The notes: generated by a model from the sequence alone, not told the origin. Shown: positions 26,442 through 34,714, counted from the stretch's first letter. The stretch: DNA of 64,000 bases from Paractinoplanes lichenicola (GCF_016785085.1 NZ_JAENHO010000001.1:744001-808000); one strand, 5' to 3'. Numbers and translations: made by a program.

Positions 26442-27782
26442 ATGGCCCATGCCCTGATACGCCGTACGCTCCACGCTGCCGCCGCCGCCGTCGTCGCCGC
26501 CACCGGGCTCGTCGCGGCCGGCGTCACCACGGCCGCGCCCGCCCAAGCCGCCGTCACCTGCGGCGTGCTGTTCGACGATTTCTCGTACGCCTCCGCGTCC
26601 GACCCGGCGCTGGCCCAGCGCGGCTGGCACATCCGCACCAACGCGGGCGGCCCCGGCGTGCCCGGCGCCACCTGGTCGGCCGGCAACGTCTCGTTCCCCA
26701 CGGTCGACGGGCAGACGGTCGCCCGCCTGCAGGCCACCACCAACGGCACCGGCGGCGGCACGACCCACGCCGAGATGTCGCTGTCGGACCGGCGCTTCTT
26801 CGAGGGCACCTACTTCGCCCGGATCAAGTTCGCCGACACCCCCGTCTCCGGCAACGACGGCGACCTGGTCAACCAGACCTTCTACACGATCTCGCCGCTG
26901 CGCTACGCGATGGACCCGATCTACAGCGAGCTGGACTTCAGCGAATATCTGCCCAACGGCGGCTGGGGCGCGGCCGGCCCCACCAACTTCCAGACCACCT
27001 GGTACACCTACCAGCCCGACCCGTGGGTGCAGGACCGCCAGTACAGCAGCCAGAGCCGCAGCATCGCGGGCTGGCGGGACGTCATGGCGACCGTGGCCGG
27101 CGGCGAGGTCCGCTACTACATCGACGGCCAGCTGGTCGGCACTCACGGCGGCAAGTTCTACCCCCGGCAGAACATGTCGATCGACTTCAACCAGTGGTTC
27201 ATCGACCTGACCGGGCACAGCGGCGCCACCAGCGTCTGGCACGAGAACATCGACTACGTCTTCCACGCCAAGAAGCAGGTGCTCACCCCGGCCCAGGCCA
27301 GCGCCCGGGTCAACGCCTTCCGCGCGGCCGGCACCCGGCACACCGACAACGTGACCGCGGACAACAGCTGCACGCCGACCGACACTCCTCCGGCGGGCGG
27401 CACGACCCGGATCGCCAGCAACTGGAACAACAAGTGCATCGACGTGCCGAACTGGAACTTCGCCGACCGGCAGCGCGTGCACGTGTGGGACTGCACCGAC
27501 GGCACCAACCAGAAGTGGCAGTTCGTCGATGGCACCGTCCGCACCGAGAACAACAAATGCCTGGACGTCGCCGACGCGGCCACCAACGACGGCGCCGCCG
27601 TGCAGATTTACACCTGCAACGGCACCGGGGCCCAGCAGTTCGTCCTGAGCGCGGCCGGTGACCTGGTCAACCCGCAGGCCAACAAGTGCGTCGACATTGC
27701 CGAGTGGAACCCGAACAATGGCGCCGTCCTGCACCTGTGGACCTGCGTCGGCGGCGCCAACCAGAAGTGGCGCCGCGCCTGA
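26442..27782 (+). CDS. Secreted GH16-like glycoside hydrolase with ricin-type lectin domain
   Basis: 446 residues. ATG 26442 has GAGGA eight bases upstream. The signal peptide (about 1-35) ends PAQAAVTC. The catalytic beta-jelly-roll (about 40-290) carries E163-L-D165-F-S-E168, the GH16 nucleophile/acid signature. A C-terminal ricin B domain (about 325-446) has the repeats NKCIDV..., NKCLDVADA, NKCVDIAEW and QKW/QQF ends for polysaccharide binding. It would cut a beta-glucan or related polymer outside the cell. It is divergent from the kinase gene across 246 bp and followed by a strong terminator. Confidence 0.82.
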   Translation: MAHALIRRTLHAAAAAVVAATGLVAAGVTTAAPAQAAVTCGVLFDDFSYASASDPALAQRGWHIRTNAGGPGVPGATWSAGNVSFPTVDGQTVARLQATTNGTGGGTTHAEMSLSDRRFFEGTYFARIKFADTPVSGNDGDLVNQTFYTISPLRYAMDPIYSELDFSEYLPNGGWGAAGPTNFQTTWYTYQPDPWVQDRQYSSQSRSIAGWRDVMATVAGGEVRYYIDGQLVGTHGGKFYPRQNMSIDFNQWFIDLTGHSGATSVWHENIDYVFHAKKQVLTPAQASARVNAFRAAGTRHTDNVTADNSCTPTDTPPAGGTTRIASNWNNKCIDVPNWNFADRQRVHVWDCTDGTNQKWQFVDGTVRTENNKCLDVADAATNDGAAVQIYTCNGTGAQQFVLSAAGDLVNPQANKCVDIAEWNPNNGAVLHLWTCVGGANQKWRRA

Positions 27783-27811
27783 TTCCGTCCCGGGAACGAC
27801 CCGGGAACACA

Positions 27812-27841
27812 CTGCCCCCGATCCGACACGGTCGGGGGCAG
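27812..27841 (+). terminator. Hairpin terminator after GH16 gene
   Basis: CTGCCCCCGA (27812-27821) pairs perfectly with TCGGGGGCAG (27832-27841), giving a 10-bp stem and 10-base loop. It lies 30 bases after the GH16 stop. Confidence 0.75.
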
Positions 27842-27904
27842 CCCCGCGGGCACGGCCGTGTTTGCCTGGAGCGACCTGCTCATTTCGTCCACGGGGGACT
27901 CCGA

Positions 27905-28933
27905 ATGCGCAAACCAGCACTGTTACTCACCGCCCTGGTCACCGGTCTCGGTGGCCTGCTCGTCGCGCCCGCCGCCGCCCAGGCCGCGCCGGTCGTCACC
28001 ACGCTGCCGTTCGCCAATCCCGCCGACGTCGTCTCGTCCGGTGACCGCGTGTTCATCAGCGGCGGCCGCGACGAGAAGCAGATCGTCGTCACCGATGCGG
28101 CCGGCACGATCACCGCCACCGTCGACGGGCTCGACGGCCCCACCGACCTGGAGCTCAGCCACGACCGCCGCACCCTCTACGTGGCGTTGCCCCGGGCCAA
28201 CGCGATCGCCGCCTTCGACACCCAGACGCTCGTGCTGTCGGCACGCTATCCGACGGGCGCCGGCACCTGCCCCGACAAGCTGGCCTTCGGCGGGCGCCAC
28301 CTGTGGTTCGGCTACGGCTGCGAGGCCTGGCAGGGCGAGGTCGGCCGGGTCGATCTGGCTCGGCCGTTCTCCGTCGTGGCGACCCGGCTGACCGGCATCT
28401 CCTTCTTCACCCCGCCGCTGCCGGCCACCGCGGCGCGTAACGGGAGTGTGCTCTTCGTGGGCCAGCAGAGTCTGAGCCCCTGGACGGGATACTCGTTCGC
28501 GATCGGCGCCACCGGCGCGTTGACCAAGGTCAGCCAGACCGATCACGGCTCGGTGGGCTCCGACCTCTGGGACGCGGCCCTCGACCCGACCGGCGAGACC
28601 GTGTACACCGCGAGCAGCACGCCGTCCGCCGCGCAGTCGTTCGTGACGGCCGCCCTGACCAAGGCCGGCCGCACGTACGACACCGGCGCCGGGCCGAACG
28701 CGATCGAGCTGAACCCCGGCGGCTCACGCCTCGCCGTGGGCAGCGATGCCCCGTACGGGCCCGATGTCTTCGTCTTCGGCGTGGGCGGCACCGCTGTGGC
28801 GCGGTTCGAGCTCGGCACCATCCTGCGGCCGGGCGGCCTGGCCTGGGCTCCGGACGGCCGCCGGCTGTACGCGATCGGCACCGCCCAGCTTCACGTGCTC
28901 CCCGTCCCGGCCGGCGTTAGCGTGGGCGCATGA
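27905..28933 (+). CDS. Secreted beta-propeller protein
   Basis: 342 residues with a ribosome site GGGGGA before ATG 27905. The signal peptide (about 1-28) ends AQAAPVV. The mature part shows YVTN/SMP-30-like propeller blades (DGPTDLELSHDRRTLYVAL, DLWDAALDPTGETVYTAS, RPGGLAWAPDGRRLYAIG). Two cysteines (TCPDKLAF, GYGCEAW) may form a disulfide. No enzymatic residues are obvious. The C-terminal codons lie in the first copy of a 50-bp duplication that also carries the following gene's start region. Confidence 0.75.
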   Translation: MRKPALLLTALVTGLGGLLVAPAAAQAAPVVTTLPFANPADVVSSGDRVFISGGRDEKQIVVTDAAGTITATVDGLDGPTDLELSHDRRTLYVALPRANAIAAFDTQTLVLSARYPTGAGTCPDKLAFGGRHLWFGYGCEAWQGEVGRVDLARPFSVVATRLTGISFFTPPLPATAARNGSVLFVGQQSLSPWTGYSFAIGATGALTKVSQTDHGSVGSDLWDAALDPTGETVYTASSTPSAAQSFVTAALTKAGRTYDTGAGPNAIELNPGGSRLAVGSDAPYGPDVFVFGVGGTAVARFELGTILRPGGLAWAPDGRRLYAIGTAQLHVLPVPAGVSVGA

Positions 28934-28991
28934 CAGTAGGCCACGTGCTCCCCGTCTCCGGCGACGTTAGCGTGGGCGCATGACAGTAGGC
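28892..28991. repeat. 50-bp tandem duplication across a gene boundary
   Basis: CACGTGCTCCCCGT...GTTAGCGTGGGCGCATGACAGTAGGC occurs at 28892-28941 and again at 28942-28991, with a few differences in the middle. Both copies contain GCATGACAGTAGG. The second copy holds the aldo-keto reductase start at 28980. The first opens a 17-codon frame (28930-28983) whose TGA overlaps that start. Confidence 0.85.
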
Positions 28992-29795
28992 ACGGAAACG
29001 AAGACTCTCGCCGACGGCACCGCGATCCCCGTGCTCGGGCTCGGCGTCTGGCAGGTGCGCGACGGCCGCGATTGTGAGGACGCGGTGCGGTGGGCGCTGG
29101 AGGCGGGCTACCGCCACATCGACACCGCCCAGGCGTACGGGAACGAGGGCAGCGTCGGCCGGGCCGTGCGCGACAGCGGCCTGGCCCGCGACGAGGTCTA
29201 CGTCACGACCAAGTTCAACCCGAGCCGGCGCGATCCGGTGGCCGAGCTGGAGCGCAGCCTCGAGCGGCTCGGCCTCGACGCGGTCGACCTCTATCTGGTG
29301 CACTGGCCGGCGGGCGGCCCGACGTGGGCCTGGAAGGGCATGCAGCGGGCGCACGAGCTCGGCCTGGCCCGGTCGATCGGCGTCTCCAACTTCAGCGCGG
29401 ACGACATGGCGGCCGTGCTGGCCGGGGCGGACGTCGCGCCGGTGGTCAACCAGGTGCAGTTCAGCCCGTTCGAGTTCCGGCGGGGTCTGCAGGAGGTCTG
29501 CGCGAGCCGGGGCGTGGCGCTGGAGGCATACAGCCCGCTGGGCACCGGGCGGCACCTCGACGACCCGCAGATCGCCGGCATCGCCCAGCGGCTCGGCCGC
29601 AGCCCGGCCCAGGTGCTGATCCGCTGGTCGCTGCAGCGCGGCCTGATCGTGCTGCCGAAGTCGACCCACCGGGAGCGGATCGCCCAGAACGCCGACGTCT
29701 TCGACTTCACTCTCGCTGACGAGGACCTGGCCGTGCTGGACGGGCTCGACCGTACGGGCGGCACGGACAGCGCCCTCGAGCGGCCGTGGTGGTGA
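28980..29795 (+). CDS. Aldo-keto reductase, canonical
   Basis: 271 residues. The complete catalytic tetrad is visible: D48 and Y53 (HIDTAQAYGNE), K78 (VTTKFN) and H108 (YLVHWP). The NADPH end has VLPKSTHRERIAQN. This is the 2,5-diketo-gluconate reductase/morphine-dehydrogenase-like branch that reduces aldehydes and ketones. No ribosome site precedes the ATG apart from the duplicated segment, so translation may be coupled to the propeller gene or to the 17-codon frame. Confidence 0.9.
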   Translation: MTVGTETKTLADGTAIPVLGLGVWQVRDGRDCEDAVRWALEAGYRHIDTAQAYGNEGSVGRAVRDSGLARDEVYVTTKFNPSRRDPVAELERSLERLGLDAVDLYLVHWPAGGPTWAWKGMQRAHELGLARSIGVSNFSADDMAAVLAGADVAPVVNQVQFSPFEFRRGLQEVCASRGVALEAYSPLGTGRHLDDPQIAGIAQRLGRSPAQVLIRWSLQRGLIVLPKSTHRERIAQNADVFDFTLADEDLAVLDGLDRTGGTDSALERPWW

Positions 29796-29842
29796 TCAGC
29801 CGGCGTCGCGGCGCAGCCACTCGCGTGGGGGCATGCCGTGGG
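29796..29842 (-). pseudogene. Tail fragment of an AraC-type regulator
   Basis: Just past the AKR stop, the minus strand reads AAHGMPPREWLRRDAG and stop, which is the usual C-terminus of AraC-family regulators. Upstream codons do not continue the family. It looks like a deletion scar; the rest of the 200-bp spacer has no gene. Confidence 0.4.
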
Positions 29843-29995
29843 CAGCCGAGCCGGCGGGCGACGAGAGAAGGCGGGTGCCCGTACCACATCAGGACGCGCC
29901 TCGGTCATCCACGCGACCGTGGGACCCGGCCCGCGCCGGGGGCGAAGTGACGAGGCACACGAACACGGTAGGTGCCCCGCCGCGCCCGCAGGAAG

Positions 29996-30568
29996 TTATG
30001 CCGTCCAGAACGGGTCGCGGCCGATGAAGCCCAGCAGCCGGGTCTGCCCGTCGGCGCCGGCCGGCACGGGCACCCGGGGACCGTACTGCCCGGAGTTGCG
30101 GATCAGTTCCTCCATCGGCTCCATGCCGGTCACGAGCAGCTCGGCGTAGTCCGCGTCGAGCCGGTCGTCCTGGCCGGTGGCGCGGGCCAGATCCCACGTG
30201 TGCATGAAGACGTCGGTCGTGTAGAAGCGGTCGATCGCCTGGTCCAGCGGCAGTTCGCCGGTGTGCGGGTTGGTGAACTGCCGCGTCGGCGTCGCCGGAT
30301 CGTCCAGCACCGCCTGCACCCCGTCGGCGTGGACCTGCCAGGCGGCCACCGGATCCTCGTCCACGCCCGGGCCGCGGGGCAGCTCGATGCCGGTGCCGCC
30401 GGCCAGGAAGCCGGGGAACCACTCGACGAGGTGGCGCACCACGTCGCGGGCGGTCCAGCCGGGCACCGGCGCGGGGGCGTCCCACACCTTGGTGGCGCGG
30501 ACCCGCTCGGTGAACGTGCCCGCGATCGTGCGGTGCCGCTCGGCGGCGGTCAGGTCAGCCAGCGTCAT
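29996..30568 (-). CDS. TIGR03086-type metal-binding (mycothiol-linked DinB-like) protein
   Basis: 190 residues. The first helix region PVPGWTARDVVRHLVEWF and the later TDVFMHTWDLARATGQD are the TIGR03086/maleylpyruvate-isomerase N-terminal pattern, with histidines that bind a divalent metal. The family is tied to mycothiol chemistry in actinobacteria, and the exact reaction is unknown. It is the last gene of a three-gene operon (ArsR, SRPBCC, this). Its start overlaps the SRPBCC gene's end by 14 bases. Confidence 0.85.
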   Translation of the reverse strand: MTLADLTAAERHRTIAGTFTERVRATKVWDAPAPVPGWTARDVVRHLVEWFPGFLAGGTGIELPRGPGVDEDPVAAWQVHADGVQAVLDDPATPTRQFTNPHTGELPLDQAIDRFYTTDVFMHTWDLARATGQDDRLDADYAELLVTGMEPMEELIRNSGQYGPRVPVPAGADGQTRLLGFIGRDPFWTA

Positions 30569-31023
30569 TGCTCAGCATCCTCTCCAGTTTGCGATATCCG
30601 TCCTGCACGCCGATCTCCATGCCGCTCTTCAGCCAGCTGTCACGCGACTCAAAGCTGTCGACCAGCGACTGCGTGCGGAGCCGGGTGCGGCCGTCGCCGA
30701 GCTCGTCGAACCACAGCGTGTTGAGCGCCACCCCCGTCGGGATCGCCCTCGTAGGTGAAGGTCTGCACCAGGCGGTCGGGCCGGATCTCGTGGAAGCACC
30801 CGCGGAAGGCCCACTCCTCGCCGTCGCGCTCCGAGACATACCGAAAGCTTCCCCCCGTACGGGCGTCCCAGTGCTCGATGCGGGTCCGCAGGCTGTCGGG
30901 GCCGATCCAGCGGGCGAACAAATCGGGCTCGGTGTGTGCCCGCAGCAGCCGCGCCGGGGTGGCTTGGAACTCGCGGGTGATCCGGATGATCGGCAACGCC
31001 GGATCCGCCTCGATGTGGGTCAT
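30555..31023 (-). pseudogene. SRPBCC/AHSA1-family protein, disrupted by a one-base frameshift
   Basis: The N-terminal part (PIIRITREFQATPARLLRA, WDARTGGSFRYVSERDGEE, FTYEGDPDGG) and the C-terminal part (VALNTLWFDELGDGRTRL, FESRDSWLKSGMEIG) are both good AHSA1-type START-fold sequence but lie in different frames. Removing one C from the CCCCC run at 30731-30735 restores D-G-V-A-L and a full protein of about 155 residues. It may be a real mutation or a homopolymer sequencing error. ArsR-coupled SRPBCC genes are common. The start overlaps the ArsR stop (ATGA). Confidence 0.8.
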
Positions 31024-31358
31024 GGGCCGGGCTCCTCGTCGTCCATCTCGGCCAGCACCCGGTCGAGGCGCTGGTAACGCTCCTCGGCCCGGCGCCGGGC
31101 CTGCTCGAGCCACCCGTCCAGCTGATCGAGCGAGCCGGGCTCGAGGCGCACCGGACGCGGCTGGCGTCCCGGGGGCCGGCTCACCACACCCGCCTCCTCC
31201 AGCACCCGCAGGTGTTTGTAGACGGCCTGCAGGCTCATCGCGTACGGCTCGGCGAGCTGGTTGACCGTGGCGTCGCCCCCGGACAGGCGGGCCACGATGT
31301 CGCGCCGGGTCGGGTCGGCCAGCGCCGCGAACGTCCTGGACAGCGTGTCGGCGGGCAT
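31020..31358 (-). CDS. ArsR-family transcriptional regulator
   Basis: 112 residues from ATG 31358 (AAAGGG six bases upstream); a longer in-frame start is unlikely because it would cover the operator. The winged helix reads FAALADPTRRDIVARLSGG, NQLAEPYAMSLQAVYKHLRVLEEAGVV, the SRPBCC-linked ArsR type that lacks metal-binding cysteines. A perfect inverted repeat overlaps the ribosome site, suggesting autoregulation of the three-gene operon. Confidence 0.9.
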   Translation of the reverse strand: MPADTLSRTFAALADPTRRDIVARLSGGDATVNQLAEPYAMSLQAVYKHLRVLEEAGVVSRPPGRQPRPVRLEPGSLDQLDGWLEQARRRAEERYQRLDRVLAEMDDEEPGP

Positions 31359-31366
31359 CGGCGACC

Positions 31367-31388
31367 CTTTCAACTCATCGGTTGAAAG
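31367..31388. promoter_or_regulatory. ArsR operator: perfect 8-bp inverted repeat
   Basis: CTTTCAAC (31367-31374) and GTTGAAAG (31381-31388) separated by six bases. It lies directly upstream of, and overlapping, the ArsR ribosome site. Confidence 0.6.
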
Positions 31389-31443
31389 ACAAGCTAGCCG
31401 TACCGGGGTGACGGCGCAACCGGTTACCGGCTTTAATCTGCGC

Positions 31444-33060
31444 ATGCCGCACGCACCATCGCTGACCGAGCTGATCTGCCGCTACCTGCCCGCGGCGACC
31501 GAGGCGTGCCCGACCTTCACCGAGAATTCGCTGTTCGAGCCGATCATCGACGGCGTCACCTACTTCACCGAGCTGGCCGGGCACATGGCGGCCCTCGGCC
31601 CCGACGACGCCGTCTACATCGCCAGCTATCAGGCCGACCCGCAGCTCGACCTGACCGGCCGGATCGCCGGCGAGGCGGGCTACCGGCCGTTCACCGACGT
31701 GCTCGCGGAGAAGGCGGCCACCGGCACCGACGTACGGATCGTGTTGAGCGCGGCCGAGTTCTCCGGCGGCATCCCGTGGCTGCCGTTCGGGCCGTTCCGA
31801 GCGAACACCCTGGCCGCGCGGGTGATCCGGGCCTGGAAGCCGTCGACCGCCGACGACGCCGTGACGCCGCTGGAGAACCGGGTGCTGCTCGACTGGTCGG
31901 GTCCGATCCTCGGCTCCAACCACCAGAAGCTGGTCGTCTTCCGGCACGAGGGCGTCCTCACGGCGTACGTGGGCGGTCTTGATCTGTCGCCGACCCGGTT
32001 CGACCACTCGCCGCACCACCGGCTGAAGCTCGGCGCCCACCGGTGGGGCTGGCACGACGCGGCGGCCCGGCTGCACGGACCGGCCGCCGTACGGGTCTGG
32101 GAGACTTTTCAATTCCGCTGGCAGAACAGCGCCGCCCTGCCGCCGCGGCGGATCGCCAAGAACCTGCCGCCGGAGTATTTCCACCTGCCCAGCGGCGAGC
32201 TGACCGAGCTCAACCCGATCGACCCGCCGCTGGTCGTGCCGCCCGTTCCCGAGCAGCCGGAGCACCCGGCGGAGGGCACCGCGGTGCAGGTGGTGCGGTC
32301 GTATCGGCCGTGGAGCCTGTATCGCCACCGCGGGCTGCGCCGGCTGCGCCCGGCCAACGTCGTGCGGGCCGGCATCCAGGAGATCTTCCACTCGATGACC
32401 ACCGCGATCGGCGCCGCGGAACGCTACATCTACCTCGAGGACCAGTATTTCCACGAGGCGCCCGGCGGCGACCCCCGCTTCCAGCTGTACGGCCAGTTGC
32501 GAGCGGCGGCCCGGCGCGGCGTGAAGATCATCCTGGTCGGCTCGGGCCGCAAGGACCCGGCCGACGGCGGCGACAGCACGGTCCACCCGGTGATCACCCA
32601 CGACCTGCGGTGGCGGGTGCTGGCCCGGCTGCCGGTGGCCGCCCGGCGCAACGTGGTCATGTATCGGGTCGACAACCTGACCGTGCACACGAAGCTGATG
32701 CTGATCGACGACGTGTTCGCCAGCATCGGGTCGGCCAACTTCTTCAGCCGCTCGATGGTCGGCACCGACAGCGAGATCACGTCGACCTTCGTCACCACCG
32801 GCCCGCTGGTGCGCGACCTACGCGTACGGCTGTGGGCGGAGCACCTGCGGACGCCCCTGGACGCGGCGCTCACCCCGGCCCTGGCCGACCTCGACACCGC
32901 GCTGGGCATCTGGCGCCGCGAGTGGCTGCCGGCGGGGCATCCACCGGAGACCTGGCGCCGGCCCGGGTCGCCGACCGGTTTCGCCCCGGCCGAGTGGGCC
33001 CTGACCCCGGCCCGCTACTCGTCGTCGGTGTTGCGCCGGGAGACGCGCCAGCGCAGGTGA
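31444..33060 (+). CDS. Phospholipase D-family protein
   Basis: 538 residues. Two PLD half-sites are present: H160-Q-K162 followed by VVFRHEG and GGLD, and H415-T-K417 with D422 (HTKLMLID) followed by SIGSANFFSRS. The second is a full HKD motif. In the first the expected Asp (His+7) is an Arg. The family hydrolyses or transfers phosphodiesters of phospholipids. No signal peptide is visible. It is divergent from the ArsR gene, and its last 46 bases overlap the convergent DHFR-like gene. Confidence 0.82.
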   Translation: MPHAPSLTELICRYLPAATEACPTFTENSLFEPIIDGVTYFTELAGHMAALGPDDAVYIASYQADPQLDLTGRIAGEAGYRPFTDVLAEKAATGTDVRIVLSAAEFSGGIPWLPFGPFRANTLAARVIRAWKPSTADDAVTPLENRVLLDWSGPILGSNHQKLVVFRHEGVLTAYVGGLDLSPTRFDHSPHHRLKLGAHRWGWHDAAARLHGPAAVRVWETFQFRWQNSAALPPRRIAKNLPPEYFHLPSGELTELNPIDPPLVVPPVPEQPEHPAEGTAVQVVRSYRPWSLYRHRGLRRLRPANVVRAGIQEIFHSMTTAIGAAERYIYLEDQYFHEAPGGDPRFQLYGQLRAAARRGVKIILVGSGRKDPADGGDSTVHPVITHDLRWRVLARLPVAARRNVVMYRVDNLTVHTKLMLIDDVFASIGSANFFSRSMVGTDSEITSTFVTTGPLVRDLRVRLWAEHLRTPLDAALTPALADLDTALGIWRREWLPAGHPPETWRRPGSPTGFAPAEWALTPARYSSSVLRRETRQRR

Positions 33061-33614
33061 AGCACGCGGTCGCCCTGGATCACCACGTCGGGGTCGTCCA
33101 GGAGGTGCTGCCGGTCGACCGGTCCGAAGAAGCGCTTGCCGGCGCCGAAAACGACGGGGGCGACGTCCATGCGCACCTCGTCGACCAGGCCCGCGGCCAG
33201 CGCCTGACCCCCGACGTCACCGGCGGCGACCTCGACGATGCGGTCACCCGCCAGCTCCTGCGCCTTGGCCACGGCGGCCTCGACGCCGCCGACGAAATGG
33301 AACGGCGCCTCGGCGTCCCAGCCCTCGGGCGGCGGCCGGTGGGTCACGACGACGACGTGCTCGACCCCACTCGGCGGCTTGCCGTCCCAGCCGTCGGTCA
33401 GGTCGAAGACGTGGCGGCCGGCGATCGTCACCCCGATCTGATCCCAGTACGACCGGGTGTAGTCGTAGGACGGCTGTGCCACCTTGAGCCCGCTGCTCTC
33501 GTCCAGCGGGACGTCACCGCTGGTCAGCCAGTCGAACAACGGCCCGGGCTGGTCGTTCGCGTCGGCGATGAAGCCGTCGACCGACACCGAGCCGTACATG
33601 ACCACCTTGCCCAC
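33015..33614 (-). CDS. Dihydrofolate reductase-like (RibD C-terminal) protein
   Basis: 199 residues. I start at GTG 33614, where AGAGGAG lies six to seven bases upstream; the in-frame ATG further up would cover this site. The pattern KVVMYGSVSVDGFIADAND, TIAGRHVFDLTDGWDG, VEVAAGDVGGQALAAGLVDE and DVAPVVFGAGKRFF is the RibD_C/DHFR-like family common in soil actinobacteria. The reaction is unknown, and probably NADPH-dependent. A perfect 14-bp palindrome lies just upstream. Confidence 0.88.
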   Translation of the reverse strand: MGKVVMYGSVSVDGFIADANDQPGPLFDWLTSGDVPLDESSGLKVAQPSYDYTRSYWDQIGVTIAGRHVFDLTDGWDGKPPSGVEHVVVVTHRPPPEGWDAEAPFHFVGGVEAAVAKAQELAGDRIVEVAAGDVGGQALAAGLVDEVRMDVAPVVFGAGKRFFGPVDRQHLLDDPDVVIQGDRVLHLRWRVSRRNTDDE

Positions 33615-33631
33615 GGGGCGCTCCTCTTGCG

Positions 33632-33645
33632 TTGGGTGCACCCAA
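33632..33645. promoter_or_regulatory. Perfect palindrome TTGGGTGCACCCAA
   Basis: A 14-bp self-complementary site 17 bases upstream of the DHFR-like GTG, between its ribosome site and an AT-rich -10-like stretch (CTAATT on the minus strand). It is a likely repressor operator. Confidence 0.5.
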
Positions 33646-33680
33646 ATTAGCGTGTCGCGAGCGGCCGCTCTTGTAAGAAA

Positions 33681-34520
33681 TCAATCGGCCGGCAGCGGCC
33701 AGCCGTCCAGCATGTGACCGGGATGTTCGCGCAGGAAGCGGCGCCGGACCTCGACGTACCGGGTCGGCGTGAGCCCGGTGAACGCGCGGAACTCGTGGCC
33801 GAAATGGGCCTGGTCGAAGTAGCCCGCTCGGCAGGCGACGGCACCCCAGTCGACCGGTTCGGTGGGGTCGATCGCGAACACCGTGGCGGTAAAACGGTGC
33901 GTGCGAGCCAGCCGCTTCGGGGTGACGCCGACGAGCTCCTTGAACCGCTTGGCCAGATGAGTGCTGCTGACCCCGGCGGCCTCGCTCAGGTCACCGATCG
34001 CCACGCCGCCGCCGGTCGCCGCGAGGACGCTGCTCGTGTGGCGGACCAGCCTTAGACCCGCGGTCTCGCTCAGCCGCCGGATCAGCTCGTCCTCCAGCAG
34101 CGTCAACATCTCGTCCGGGCCGGGCGCCGAGGCCAGCCTGTCCCGCAGCTCGGCCACGGCGGGCCGGCCCCACACCTGCTCCACCGTTACCGGCCGGTCA
34201 CACAGCTCGGCCGCGGGCATCGGCAGGAACGGCGCCGGGCCCCACGGCTTGAAGTGCACCCCCACAGACCGCGTACGGGGTGGGTAGCCGAACTCGTACG
34301 CCCGCGTGGGCATGGTGATCACGCAGCCGTCGGCATACTCGGCCGTCGCGAGGTCGGCGCCGCCACGGATCCGGAACGGCGCCCCGAGGTTGATTTTGAG
34401 CAACGCCGTCGGCGCGGGCGGCAACGTCAGCCGCGCGTACGGCGGCGCCCCCTCCAGGTAGTAGAGGTCGTCAATCAGCCCGTCCAGCGGCGGCCGCGGC
34501 TTCCGGGACACGTACTCCAT
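33681..34520 (-). CDS. AraC-family transcriptional regulator
   Basis: 279 residues. The N-terminal sensor domain (about 1-150) begins EYVSRKPRPPLDGLIDDLYYLEG and has GVHFKPWGPAPFL. The C-terminal double HTH reads IGDLSEAAGVSSTHLAKRFKELVGVTPKRLART and GYFDQAHFGHEFRAFTGLTPTRY. The target is unknown; the DHFR-like gene directly downstream on the same strand is a candidate. The N-terminal domain is of the type often found in regulators that sense small organic ligands. Confidence 0.87.
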   Translation of the reverse strand: MEYVSRKPRPPLDGLIDDLYYLEGAPPYARLTLPPAPTALLKINLGAPFRIRGGADLATAEYADGCVITMPTRAYEFGYPPRTRSVGVHFKPWGPAPFLPMPAAELCDRPVTVEQVWGRPAVAELRDRLASAPGPDEMLTLLEDELIRRLSETAGLRLVRHTSSVLAATGGGVAIGDLSEAAGVSSTHLAKRFKELVGVTPKRLARTHRFTATVFAIDPTEPVDWGAVACRAGYFDQAHFGHEFRAFTGLTPTRYVEVRRRFLREHPGHMLDGWPLPAD

Positions 34521-34549
34521 GCGTACAGCATGGCTGGTGGCGTTCCCCG

Positions 34550-34714
34550 GTGCGCTATGTCCTCGGGGCGGTGATCGCGGTTGTCGTGGTGGCGGTGCTG
34601 CGCGCCATCTGGAAGGGCACGCTTTTCCTGCAGGCCGCCCTGCCGGTGCCGGAGCGGACGGCCCGGCGCATCGTCACCGACCTGCTGGGGATCGTCCTTC
34701 CGCAGGTGTCGTGA
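34550..34714 (+). CDS. 54-residue single-pass membrane protein (tentative)
   Basis: A GTG-started frame with a transmembrane segment at its start ([16 protein letters not shown]), then RAIWKGTLF and a helical tail [16 protein letters not shown]. Third-position GC bias is gene-like, and GGTGG lies about nine bases upstream. The last 41 bases overlap the end of the convergent beta-lactamase gene, which is a reason for caution. No family is recognised. Confidence 0.4.
   Translation: MRYVLGAVIAVVVVAVLRAIWKGTLFLQAALPVPERTARRIVTDLLGIVLPQVS

Noticed and set aside
24054..27920. A 1288-codon minus-strand frame
   Set aside because: Everything upstream of about 26195 is the antisense of the GH16 gene and spacer; the kinase starts at MSMPLRPGD.
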